Positions 52,431 through 61,314 of a DNA stretch of 64,000 nt are shown piece after piece. Both the position numbers and the translations under genes were made by a program. Below the pieces are notes generated by a model, which did not search any database, was not told where the DNA came from, and worked only from the letters and a program-made list of their open reading frames with translations. How positions within the stretch are numbered: the stretch's first letter is position 1; every line of letters starts with the position of its first letter. Source of the DNA: Pseudoxanthomonas sp. z9 (GTDB taxonomy: Bacteria; Pseudomonadota; Gammaproteobacteria; Xanthomonadales; Xanthomonadaceae); contig NZ_VFID01000002.1 in NCBI RefSeq assembly GCF_006542425.1, positions 248,001-312,000 of the forward strand, written 5' to 3'.

Positions 52431-54749
52431 ATGGAGCATCCGAGGATCATCGCCGCCAGCGCGATTGCGCTGGCGGTGACATTGTTCGCCATCTTCTCGA
52501 TGCGCCCGTGGGCGCGCCGGGTCGGTCTGGTGGACAGGCCCGACACCCGCAAGCAGCACAACGGGCGGGTGCCGCTGATCGGCGGCATCTGCTTCTTCAT
52601 CGGGCTGCTGGTGGGGCTGGCCTACCTGGGCTTCATCGATCGCTTCGTCATGAGCGTGATGATGGGCGCGGCACTGATCGTGGCGATGGGCGTGGCCGAC
52701 GACGTGGTCCACCTGACCGTGCAATCCCGCCTGCTGATCGAATCGGCGATCGTCGCCCTGGTGATCCTCAGCACCGGCTACTACGTCGATCACATGGGAG
52801 GGCTGCTGCCGGGCGACTTCCGGCTGGGCATCTGGGGCATCCCGCTGACCATCTTCGCGGTCATCGGACTGATCAACGCCTTCAACATGCTCGACGGCAT
52901 CGACGGCCTGGCCGCCTCGATCGCACTGGTGTGCATCGGCTCGGTGCTGCTGTATGACCGCGCGGGCTGGACCGCGGTGGGCGCCATGCTGATGTTGCAG
53001 GTGCTGTTCGCGGCGCTGATTCCCTACATCTTCGCCAATCTGGGCTGGCCGGATGGGCGCAAGATCTTCATGGGCGACGCCGGCAGCACCGCGATCGGGT
53101 TCCTGCTCGGCTGGAGTCTCATCTACCTGAGCCATTCGCGGGTCGGCCGGCTGGCGCCGGTGGACGTGCTGTGGTGCGTCGCCTTGCCGGTGATGGACAC
53201 GCTGGCGGTGATGTACCGGCGCATCCGCGCGGGACGCTCGCCGTTCGGTGCCGATCGCCAGCACCTGCACCATCTGCTGATGGACAGCGGTTTCTCGCCG
53301 CGCGTGACCCTGGCGCTGATGGTGTCGATCGGCATCGTCCTGGCCTTGCTGGGTTACGTCCTGCGGGCGGTGCCGGACGTCGTCAACCTGCTGTCGTTCA
53401 TCGCCGCCACGGTGATCTACCTGCTGGGGCTGCCACGCCTGCTCGAAATGCGCACGCGCGGCTTCAGCTGGCCGTCGCGCGGACTGGCGCGGTTCGTACC
53501 GACCCCGAACGCCGGTCGCCGTTTCGCGCCGCACGGTGCCGTAAGCAGCGAGGATCACGAACCCTATCCGGTCGTCCGCGGCGCCGACGGCGAGGGCCCG
53601 GTGCGCGCCCTGTGCGTGGTCGCGGCCACGCCGGATGCGATGGGCGTGGCGCCGATCGCGCAGCGGCTGGCCGATGACGCCCGTTTCCAGACCAGCGTGT
53701 GCCTGTCCGAAGTGCCTGGCACCGACGGCGAGGCGGCGCTGCGCCTGTTCGGCCTGAAGGCCCAGGATCGCCTGTCCGGCGACGACGGCGCCGACGCGCT
53801 GGTCACCGGCGCGCGCGAACTGCTCGATCAGGTGCGTCCGGATGTCGTACTGGTGCCCGGCAATGCGCCAGCCACCTTCGCACTGAGCCTGGCCGCGCAT
53901 GCCGACGACGTCCCGGTGGTCTGCGTGGACGGCGACGCCAGTGCGGCGACTCCTTCGCACTGGCCCAACGAAGCCAGCCGGCGCATCGTCCAGTCACTGG
54001 CGGCGCTGCACGTGGCGGCGAGCGAGGATGCGGGCCAGCGCCTGCGCCTGGAGGGCGTGCCGGAGGAGCGGCTGCTGGTGCAGGAGGGCATCGTCGCCGA
54101 GACCCTGCGCACGGGACTGGACGTGTTGCGCGCCGAACCCAGGCTGGCCAGCGCGATTGCATGGCGTTTCCCGTTCCTGCGCGACGAGAACCCGTTGCTG
54201 ATGGTCGCCTGCGCGCCGGACCAGGACGCCGCCGTGCAACTGGCCGAGGCACTGGAAATGATCGCGCGCCGGCGCCCGGACGTGGACATCGTGTGGCCGC
54301 AGGAATCCCCCGGCAATGGTGCTGCCGGCGATGTTTCCGCCGCGCTGCATGCCTTCGCCAACGTGCACATCCTGGAATTGACCGACTACCTGGCCTGGCT
54401 GCACCTGCTCGAACGCGCCCAGCTGGTGCTGGCCGGGCAGGGCGGCGGCTTCCCCGGCCAGTTGCAGGGCAAGCCCGTGCTGCGCGTCTGCGACACGCCG
54501 GATGGCGAGGGCAACGGCATCGCCATCGGCACCACCGCGCTGGCCATCGCCGGCCGCGTGCTGACCCTGCTCAGCGAACCTGCCGTTTACCAGTCGCTGG
54601 CTTCGGCGACACCGGGCGATACCCGCGCCGGCCTTCCCGGCGACGAGGTGCCCGACGCGCTGCTGCGCCTTCGTACCGGCGGACATCCGCCCCATCCCCC
54701 CGAAGCCGAGGACATCCGCTACGCCTATGGCGTGCGAGAAGCGTCCTGA
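52431..54749 (+). CDS. WecA-type initiating phosphoglycosyltransferase fused to a degenerate WecB-like domain
   Basis: A 772-residue protein. Residues 1-345 are a WecA/MraY-family polyprenyl-phosphate HexNAc-1-phosphate transferase with about 11 helices, D90-D91, N-M-L-D-G-I-D-G (152-159), D216 in M-G-D-A-G-S and the H-L-H-H motif (278-281). Residues about 390-735 resemble UDP-GlcNAc 2-epimerase (WecB): R-P-D-V-V-L-V-P-G-N (469-478), W-P-N-E-A-S-R-R (511-518) and the D-Y-L-A-W-L/G-K-P-V-L region. The catalytic Asp of G-D-T is Asn here and the His motif is not evident, so the domain may not catalyse. ATG at 52431 with GAGGA seven bases upstream is preferred over a GTG at 52410. Confidence 0.85.
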   Translation: MEHPRIIAASAIALAVTLFAIFSMRPWARRVGLVDRPDTRKQHNGRVPLIGGICFFIGLLVGLAYLGFIDRFVMSVMMGAALIVAMGVADDVVHLTVQSRLLIESAIVALVILSTGYYVDHMGGLLPGDFRLGIWGIPLTIFAVIGLINAFNMLDGIDGLAASIALVCIGSVLLYDRAGWTAVGAMLMLQVLFAALIPYIFANLGWPDGRKIFMGDAGSTAIGFLLGWSLIYLSHSRVGRLAPVDVLWCVALPVMDTLAVMYRRIRAGRSPFGADRQHLHHLLMDSGFSPRVTLALMVSIGIVLALLGYVLRAVPDVVNLLSFIAATVIYLLGLPRLLEMRTRGFSWPSRGLARFVPTPNAGRRFAPHGAVSSEDHEPYPVVRGADGEGPVRALCVVAATPDAMGVAPIAQRLADDARFQTSVCLSEVPGTDGEAALRLFGLKAQDRLSGDDGADALVTGARELLDQVRPDVVLVPGNAPATFALSLAAHADDVPVVCVDGDASAATPSHWPNEASRRIVQSLAALHVAASEDAGQRLRLEGVPEERLLVQEGIVAETLRTGLDVLRAEPRLASAIAWRFPFLRDENPLLMVACAPDQDAAVQLAEALEMIARRRPDVDIVWPQESPGNGAAGDVSAALHAFANVHILELTDYLAWLHLLERAQLVLAGQGGGFPGQLQGKPVLRVCDTPDGEGNGIAIGTTALAIAGRVLTLLSEPAVYQSLASATPGDTRAGLPGDEVPDALLRLRTGGHPPHPPEAEDIRYAYGVREAS

Positions 54750-54791
54750 CCGGCTTCCGTGAATCCCATTCGGCAACGAGGTGACTCCCCC

Positions 54792-57059
54792 ATGGCCACT
54801 CAACTCATCACGCGGACGTTTCCGCCCGGTCCGGATCTGACCCCCGGCCCCGCGCCCCGCGAGGGCGATGTCGATCTGCCGACCCTGGTGGCGACGCTCA
54901 ACCAGAACAAGCGCATGATCCTGCTCGGGACGGCCGCGTTCTTCCTCGCCAGCCTGCTGTACGTGCTGGTGGTGACGCCGACCTACGAGGCCAATGCGGT
55001 CGTGCAGGTGGAAAACCGGCCGGCGATTCCGCCGGGCGTCAGCACCAACGCCGCCATGCAGGGGCCGCCGCCCATTTCCACCTCGCCGGGCGCGACGGAA
55101 GTGCAGTTGCTGACCTCGCGCCGGGTGATCGGCGAGGCGATGACGCGACTGGACCTGGACGTGGACGTGCAACCCGCGCGCCTGCCGTTGCTGGGCGAGT
55201 TCATCGCCCGTCGCTACCAGAAGTCCCACCCCGGCGCGCTGTCTTCGCCATGGCTGGGCCTGAGCGGCTACGGCTGGGGTGGCGACGTGCTGGAAGTGGC
55301 GCATCTGGAAGTCCCGCGCGAACTGACCGGCGCGCAGTTGCGGCTCACCGCCGGCGAAGGCGGCCAGTACGTGCTGTCCACCCCGGATGGCCGCGTGCTG
55401 TTGCGGGGCAAGGCCGGCGTGCCCGCGCGCGCCGGCGGCACCGAATTGCTCGTGCGTCGCCTGGTCGCCAATCCGGGCATGCGTTTCGACGTGACCCGGC
55501 GGGACCCGACCACGGTGATGGCGGCGCTCAAGCAGGACATCACCGCGACCGAGCAGGGCCGCAATTCCGGCGTCATCGCCTTGACCTACGCGAACGCCGA
55601 TCCCGAGCGCGCCCGTCGCGTGCTGGATGAGGTGACCCGCGAGTACGTGCACCAGAACGTGGCCCGCACGTCCGCCGAAGCAGCCAGCCGGCTGAAGTTC
55701 GTCACCGAGCAGTTGCCCAACGTGCGCGAGGAACTGGCCAAGGCGCAGGCGGCGCTCAACCAGTTCCAGACCCGTACCCAGACCCTGGACGTGGCGGTGC
55801 AGAACCGCGCGTTGCTGGACCGGACCATCGCCCTGGACGCCGGCATCCAGCAGTTGCGCATCCAGATGACCGAGGTCGCCAACCGCTTCACGCCTTCGCA
55901 TCCGACCTACCAGACCCTGCAGCAGCAGATCAACCAGTTCCAGGGCGAACGCGCCGCCCTGCAGGGCCAGATCCGCGATCTGCCGGATACCCAGCAGGGC
56001 CTGTTCCGCCTCAACCGCGACGTCGAGGTGACCAACCAGACCTACGCCAACCTGCTGGACCAGGCGCAGCAGCTGAACATCGCCCGTGCCAGCGCGGTCG
56101 GCAACGCCCGGGTGATCGATCCGGCGGCGGTCAATCTCAACAGTCCGGCCTGGCCCAAGCCGTTGCCGGTGCTGGCGGCAGGCACCGCGCTCGGCGCCGT
56201 GCTGATGGTCGCTTTCGTGCTGATGCGCCAGTTGTTCCGCCGCGGGGTGGAGGATCCGGTCGACATCGAGCTGCTGGGCCTGCCGGTGTATGCCTCGATT
56301 CCCTTCAGCGAGAAGGGTCGCGAGCTCACCCAGCGCACCGGCGGTCGCCGTCGCGAGCGGCGCCAGCGCCTGCTGGCGCTGAGCGCGCCGTCGGACCTGG
56401 CGATGGAGGCGCTGCGCACGCTGCGCACCAGCCTGCACTTCGCGCGGATGAAGACCCGCAACAACCTGCTGATGATCTCCGCGCCGAGTCCCGGCGTGGG
56501 CAAGACCTTCGTCTGCGCCAACCTGGCGGTGACCATCGCCCAGACCGGCCAGCGGGTCCTGCTGATCGACGCCGACATGCGCCGCGGCACCCTGCACGAC
56601 GCCGTCGGCGTGCGCTGGGAAGGCGGTCTGTCGGATCTGATCCTCGGCCGGATCGAGCTGGAGGACGCCATCCGCCGGGTCGCCGGGGCCGACAACCTGT
56701 CTTTCATCTCGCGTGGCGCGGTGCCGTCCAATCCGTCCGAACTGCTGATGCACGAGAACTTCTCCGCGCTGCTCAAGAACGTGGCGCACGATTACGACAT
56801 CGTGCTGATCGACACTCCGCCGGTGCTGGCGGTGACCGACGCGGCCGTGATCGGCCAGCATGCGGGCACGTGCCTGCTGGTGGTGCGCTGGGGCCTCAAC
56901 CAGCAACGCGAGATCGCCCTGGCCAAGCAGCGCCTGGAGCAGAACGGCGTGGAGGTGAAGGGCGCCATCTTCAATGGCGTGGAGAAGCGCGGGGCAGGGC
57001 AGTACGCCTATACCTACTACGAGTACCTGCCGGCGCCGCGCACCGCCGGGTCGCGCTGA
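54792..57059 (+). CDS. Wzc-like polysaccharide co-polymerase and tyrosine autokinase
   Basis: A 755-residue PCP-2a protein that controls chain length and export of the polysaccharide. Membrane helices at about 43-62 and 458-480 flank a periplasmic coiled-coil region. The cytoplasmic kinase domain has Walker A S-P-G-V-G-K-T (566-572), Walker A' L-I-D-A-D-M-R-R-G (591-599) and Walker B V-L-I-D-T-P-P. Five tyrosines at 738-745 form the C-terminal cluster that is phosphorylated in Wzc. The phosphatase upstream is the likely counterpart. Confidence 0.93.
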   Translation: MATQLITRTFPPGPDLTPGPAPREGDVDLPTLVATLNQNKRMILLGTAAFFLASLLYVLVVTPTYEANAVVQVENRPAIPPGVSTNAAMQGPPPISTSPGATEVQLLTSRRVIGEAMTRLDLDVDVQPARLPLLGEFIARRYQKSHPGALSSPWLGLSGYGWGGDVLEVAHLEVPRELTGAQLRLTAGEGGQYVLSTPDGRVLLRGKAGVPARAGGTELLVRRLVANPGMRFDVTRRDPTTVMAALKQDITATEQGRNSGVIALTYANADPERARRVLDEVTREYVHQNVARTSAEAASRLKFVTEQLPNVREELAKAQAALNQFQTRTQTLDVAVQNRALLDRTIALDAGIQQLRIQMTEVANRFTPSHPTYQTLQQQINQFQGERAALQGQIRDLPDTQQGLFRLNRDVEVTNQTYANLLDQAQQLNIARASAVGNARVIDPAAVNLNSPAWPKPLPVLAAGTALGAVLMVAFVLMRQLFRRGVEDPVDIELLGLPVYASIPFSEKGRELTQRTGGRRRERRQRLLALSAPSDLAMEALRTLRTSLHFARMKTRNNLLMISAPSPGVGKTFVCANLAVTIAQTGQRVLLIDADMRRGTLHDAVGVRWEGGLSDLILGRIELEDAIRRVAGADNLSFISRGAVPSNPSELLMHENFSALLKNVAHDYDIVLIDTPPVLAVTDAAVIGQHAGTCLLVVRWGLNQQREIALAKQRLEQNGVEVKGAIFNGVEKRGAGQYAYTYYEYLPAPRTAGSR

Positions 57060-57089
57060 GCACGCGGGTCGCAACGACAAGGAGGAACC

Positions 57090-58499
57090 ATGCAGATCAC
57101 GATGTCCCCGTACTACGGGAAGCCCGACTTTTCTCCGCTGTCGGAGCCCAATGCGCAGCGCATCGACCCGGTGTCGGTGGCGGACCTGCTGCGCAACGCG
57201 TTCGTCTATCCGCCGCATTCCATCTACGAGGGCATCAAGCTGGTCACCTTCGGTTTCTCGCCGGACCAGGACATGCACACCGCGCCACGGTTCCGCTTCA
57301 AGTTCCGCAATGCCGGCGAAGTGCCGGAGGTGGCGCGCCACCCGCAGGACTGGATCGCGGTCTACCACCGCAAGCTGTGCGAGGCGATCGAGCGGTCCTG
57401 CGCCGGGATGGCGTCCCCGTGGCTGCTGCAGAGCGGTGGCAAGGATTCGACCACGCTGGCGATCGCGCTGGCGGATGCACGTCCCGACGCGACCTGCATC
57501 ACCTATCTGGGCGGACGCGAGGAGAACGAGGTCGAATCGGCGCGGCAGGTGGCGCGGCGGCTCGGCCTGCGCCACGAATCACTGATCTGTGATCCCGGCC
57601 GCGCCTATGACCGCTATCTGGCCCTGGCCGGGCGGATGCCGCTGCTGACCGCCGACTTCGCGTTGCTCTCCTATGCGGACCTGGGCACGGAAGTGCGGGC
57701 GCGCGGCGGCGATGGCGTGATCGACGGGCTGGGCGCGGACAGCTATTTCGGTACGCCGGTCGATCGCCAGCATCACCTGCTGGGCAAGCTGGCGCGCGGG
57801 GTGCGCCTGCCGGTGGATGTCACCGCCTTGCCCGGCGTGGATCGCAGTTTCGAAGCGTGCTTCCTGCTGGGCACCCTGCAGATGACCCCGATCGAGCGGG
57901 TGTTTCCGGGTTCGCGCTTCAGCGACGCGGAAGTGGACGCGTTGTTCGGGCATCCGATATCGCGGCGCTCGCGGGCGCGGGTGACCCTGTTCCAGGAGGA
58001 AATCGCCACCGCCACCAGCGCCTGGGAATGGCGCGACATGTCGATGTCGATCGCCGGTTCGGCCGGTGCCTTCGCCAAGGGCCTGTACACGGCGCATGCG
58101 CTGGGACTGGACGCGGCCTATCCGTTCTGCGACCACGACCTGCGCGAATGGATCCATCGCGAGGTACCGCGCCGGCAGAAGGTCGATCCGGAGACCGGGG
58201 TCAACAAGATGCTGATCCGGCGCCACATCGCGACCCGCTTCGCGGAACTGCCGTACGTGCAGCGCAAGGGCAGTTTCCGTTTCGATCTGTGCGGGCTGGC
58301 CGCGCAGCGTTTCGACCAGGTGCACGGCTTCGCCCGCGACCTCTCGGATCTGCTGCCGGGCGCGGTGCCCTGGCTGGAACGCAACCGGCGCCGGCTCGAC
58401 AACAAGTATCACGCGTCCAAGTTCTACCTGCTGGCGATCGTGCTGCCCTGGCTGGCCGCGCGCGGCGTGTCGACGGCCGCGCGGGAGCAGGCCGCCTGA
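57090..58499 (+). CDS. Asparagine-synthetase-like protein without glutaminase domain
   Basis: A 469-residue protein with an N-terminal part of unknown type and a PP-loop ATP pyrophosphatase domain of the asparagine synthase class, S-G-G-K-D-S at 115-120, with G-L-G-A-D and a C-terminal R-K-G-S-F-R-F segment. The Cys-initiated glutaminase domain of AsnB is absent, so ammonia must come from elsewhere or the reaction differs. Position between wzc and the beta-helix genes suggests it amidates a sugar acid or amino-sugar unit of the polymer; this is inference. Confidence 0.75.
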   Translation: MQITMSPYYGKPDFSPLSEPNAQRIDPVSVADLLRNAFVYPPHSIYEGIKLVTFGFSPDQDMHTAPRFRFKFRNAGEVPEVARHPQDWIAVYHRKLCEAIERSCAGMASPWLLQSGGKDSTTLAIALADARPDATCITYLGGREENEVESARQVARRLGLRHESLICDPGRAYDRYLALAGRMPLLTADFALLSYADLGTEVRARGGDGVIDGLGADSYFGTPVDRQHHLLGKLARGVRLPVDVTALPGVDRSFEACFLLGTLQMTPIERVFPGSRFSDAEVDALFGHPISRRSRARVTLFQEEIATATSAWEWRDMSMSIAGSAGAFAKGLYTAHALGLDAAYPFCDHDLREWIHREVPRRQKVDPETGVNKMLIRRHIATRFAELPYVQRKGSFRFDLCGLAAQRFDQVHGFARDLSDLLPGAVPWLERNRRRLDNKYHASKFYLLAIVLPWLAARGVSTAAREQAA

Positions 58500-58501
58500 C
58501 G

Positions 58502-59587
58502 ATGGACCGCCAGCGGCGCCGTTGCCTGCACGGCCTGGTCGCGGGCGCGGCGCTTGGCGCTCTGCCCGCCGTCGGCGCCCGGCCGTCGGCGCCTGGAAGC
58601 GGCGCGCGCCTGGACGTGCGTGAATTCGGCGCGCGCGGCGACGGGCAGGGCGACGACACCCGGGCATTCCAGGCCGCCATCGACGCGCTGCCGGATGCCG
58701 GCGGCACCGTGGTCGTCCCCGCCGGCAACTATCCGATCAATCCGCTGCGCAGCCTGCGCCTGCGCAGCCGCATGCATTTCTCGATGGCGGCCGATACCCG
58801 CCTGGTCGCGATGAGCAACGCCGCGCCACGCGCCTACGTATTGCTGCTGCAACAGATCGAGGATGTGGAGGTGTCGGGCGGGCGCATCATCGGCGACCGC
58901 GAGCGTCACCTGGGCACTACGGGGGAATGGGGACACGGAATCATGGTGCGCGGGTCCAGCCGGATCCGCCTGCACGACCTGTACATCACCCGATGCTGGG
59001 GGGATGGCATCTCGGTGGGCGGCCTGTCCCGGGTTCGCGGTTCGCCACCGTTGCCCAGCCGCGACGTGCTGATCCAGGACGTGGTCTGCCAGGGCAACCG
59101 CCGCCAGGGGCTTACCATCGGCCGTTCCCGCCACGTACGGGTGCTGCGTTCGTCATTCCTCGACACCGGCGGGGTGCTGCCGGGCTGCGGCATCGACGTC
59201 GAGCCCGACCCGGGAGGCGACGCGCGCGACGTGCTGATCGAGGACTGCCTGGTGCAGGGCAACCAGGGCGCGGGCATCCAGCTGTACGAGCGTGTCCACG
59301 ACGTCACCGTCCGTCGCTGCCGGATCCTGTCCAACCGTGGCGACGGCCTGCACCTGCGCGCTGCCACCGGCGGCCTGATCGAGGGCAACGAAATCCGTGG
59401 CAACGGCCTGCGCGGCATCACCGTCCGCGCGCGCAGCAGCGGTTTCCGCCTGCGCGACAATCAGCTGCGTGGCAATGCCGCCCAGGTGGCGAAGCGCTCC
59501 GGCAAGGAAGCCGGCTGGATGAACCTCGACGTCGCCCGCGGCGCCTCGTCCATCCAGATAGACCCCAGCAGCCGCCCAGGCCGCTGA
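58502..59587 (+). CDS. Right-handed beta-helix protein, pectate-lyase-3-like (copy 1)
   Basis: A 361-residue protein with an N-terminal hydrophobic segment (L-H-G-L-V-A-G-A-A-L-G-A after R-Q-R-R-R) and a pectin-lyase-fold beta-helix beginning at V-R-E-F-G-A-R-G-D-G. Typical beta-helix rungs (I-I-G-D-R, N-Q-G-A-G-I-Q-L, R-G-D-G-L-H-L) repeat through the protein. It is clearly paralogous to the gene at 59939 over its whole length. Likely a polysaccharide lyase or epimerase acting on the exported polymer; the substrate is not readable. It starts three bases after the previous stop. Confidence 0.85.
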   Translation: MDRQRRRCLHGLVAGAALGALPAVGARPSAPGSGARLDVREFGARGDGQGDDTRAFQAAIDALPDAGGTVVVPAGNYPINPLRSLRLRSRMHFSMAADTRLVAMSNAAPRAYVLLLQQIEDVEVSGGRIIGDRERHLGTTGEWGHGIMVRGSSRIRLHDLYITRCWGDGISVGGLSRVRGSPPLPSRDVLIQDVVCQGNRRQGLTIGRSRHVRVLRSSFLDTGGVLPGCGIDVEPDPGGDARDVLIEDCLVQGNQGAGIQLYERVHDVTVRRCRILSNRGDGLHLRAATGGLIEGNEIRGNGLRGITVRARSSGFRLRDNQLRGNAAQVAKRSGKEAGWMNLDVARGASSIQIDPSSRPGR

Positions 59588-59606
59588 AACCACCAAGCCA
59601 CACCTT

Positions 59607-59685
59607 TGTAGGAGCGACGTAAGTCGCGACCGAACGGGTCAATTTCTGGGTTATGCATCGGGTCGCGACTCACGTCGCTCCTACA
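59607..59685. repeat. Paired palindromic REP-like element (GTAG/CTAC ended)
   Basis: Two inverted copies of a 25-base unit at 59607-59631 and 59661-59685, starting TGTAGGAGCGACG and ending GTCGCGACC. Same family as 11892-11984. It is the main content of the 351-base gap between the two beta-helix genes; the rest (59700-59938) shows no gene but probably holds a promoter for the second copy. Confidence 0.8.
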
Positions 59686-59938
59686 GGGTCGAAATTTCAG
59701 AGGTGGCAATCAGAACCGCGCGACAAGCGGACTCGACCATGGATTCCGGTAGAGAAAACACCGCGTTTTGCCGCAGAAAATGAATCCTTCCGCAAGCAGT
59801 TATTGAGCCGTTTCACAGATACGCGATCTGCTCGCGCACGGCGACCAAAACTTCCCTATATTCCCCATCGGCCACGGTTATCTTCCTGGCCAATTCCTCT
59901 TGTTTTCCTATTACCGGGCCATTTGGCCCGCAGGGGTC

Positions 59939-61135
59939 ATGGCTGTGAAAAACAATGCACTCGTGCACGACGTGCGCGAGGCAGGGACGCCTCGGCGCGA
60001 ATTCTTGCGCAAATCCTTGTTGCTGGCGCTGCCGGCGGCACTCTACACGACGGGGATTCCCAAGGTACTGGCCGCGGTCTACGTGCCGCCGACCCGCACG
60101 CGCGGCAGCACCACGCTCAACGTCAAGAACTGGGGCGCCCGTGGCGATGGCGCCAGCGACGACACCACCGCGTTCCAGTACGCCATCGACGCGCTGCCCT
60201 CGAGCGGCGGCACGGTGGTGGTGCCGGCGGGCGATTACGTCATCGATCCCACCCGCAATGTCCGCCTGCGCAGCAACATGCACCTGCTGTTGCAGGACGG
60301 CGCCCGCCTGCGCGCCAAGCGCAACGACAAGGAACGGGCCTACGTGCTGATGGCCTACAAGGTCAGCAACGTGGAGATTTCCGGCGGCCAGATCATCGGC
60401 GATCGCGAAACCCACCTGGGTACGACCGGGGAGTGGGGCCACGGCATCATGATCCGCGGCTCGTCCAAGATCACGATACGCGACATCCACGTCTCCAAAT
60501 GCTGGGGCGACGGCATCTCGATCGGCGGCGCGATGGTCACCAACGCCCCGACCATCCCCTGCAGCGACGTGGTCATCGCCAACGTGGTCTGCACCGGCAA
60601 CCGCCGCCAGGGCCTGACCATCGGCCATGCGCTGGGGGTCAAGGTGTATGACAGCGAATTCAGCGATTGCAACGGCATCGCGCCGGCGTGTGGCATCGAT
60701 ATCGAGCCGGACGTGGGCGACCTGCGCACCACCTCCACCGTGCACATCGAGAACTGCCATATCCACGGCAACGCCGGCAACGGCATCCTGGTGTACAAGC
60801 GGGTGAAGGGCGTCACCATCAAGCGCTGCACCATCGAATACAACGGCGGGCACGGCATCCTGACCATCGGTCCGGACAGCGGCTACATCGCCCAGAACAC
60901 CATCCGCCACAACTATCTGGTCGGCATGATGTTCGGCAGCGGAACCCGCAACTACCAGTACAGCGGAAACATCTCGCGCAACAACAACACCCGCCTGCAC
61001 GGCGTCCAAAAGACCGTCTATCCGCTGACCTACCTGACCGGATTCGTCGACGGCAACAAGGGCAACGGCGCGCATGTGGCGCGGGTCAGCGACGTCTACG
61101 ACATCCGGGTGACCAGCAACGGCTACGCCAAGTAG
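59939..61135 (+). CDS. Right-handed beta-helix protein, pectate-lyase-3-like (copy 2)
   Basis: A 398-residue paralogue of the previous gene, with the same order of rungs ([43 protein letters not shown]). It has an export signal of twin-arginine type (P-R-R-E-F-L-R-K then a hydrophobic stretch). ATG at 59939 is taken as start, as the signal directly follows; the earlier ATG at 59900 is possible. It may be exported folded. Followed by a strong terminator. Confidence 0.87.
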   Translation: MAVKNNALVHDVREAGTPRREFLRKSLLLALPAALYTTGIPKVLAAVYVPPTRTRGSTTLNVKNWGARGDGASDDTTAFQYAIDALPSSGGTVVVPAGDYVIDPTRNVRLRSNMHLLLQDGARLRAKRNDKERAYVLMAYKVSNVEISGGQIIGDRETHLGTTGEWGHGIMIRGSSKITIRDIHVSKCWGDGISIGGAMVTNAPTIPCSDVVIANVVCTGNRRQGLTIGHALGVKVYDSEFSDCNGIAPACGIDIEPDVGDLRTTSTVHIENCHIHGNAGNGILVYKRVKGVTIKRCTIEYNGGHGILTIGPDSGYIAQNTIRHNYLVGMMFGSGTRNYQYSGNISRNNNTRLHGVQKTVYPLTYLTGFVDGNKGNGAHVARVSDVYDIRVTSNGYAK

Positions 61136-61184
61136 TCGGACAGGCAAGTGAACTGGCGCTCAGCAGGATGACGAGCGCGTGCAG

Positions 61185-61209
61185 AGGCGGCCTCCGGGCC
61201 GCCTTTTTT
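61185..61209 (+). terminator. Rho-independent terminator after the second beta-helix gene
   Basis: AGGCGGCC pairs with GGCCGCCT around a four-base loop, followed directly by six T. It ends the transcript of the gene at 59939 and separates it from the glycosyltransferase gene. Confidence 0.9.
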
Positions 61210-61314
61210 CTGCCCGTTTGTTGGGCAATTCGCCGATTTGGTGGTGAGCGCGTGAACGGTTTTGCGGGCTCGACTTTCTAGAATCACGTCGACGCTTTCC
61301 CCCACGGCGCCTGC

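Noticed and set aside
53994-57575. A minus-strand open frame of about 1190 codons opposite the WecA-like, wzc and asparagine-synthetase-like genes
   Set aside because: It is an antisense shadow caused by high GC content; its translation is low-complexity H/Q/R/A/G and the opposite strand holds clear protein families.
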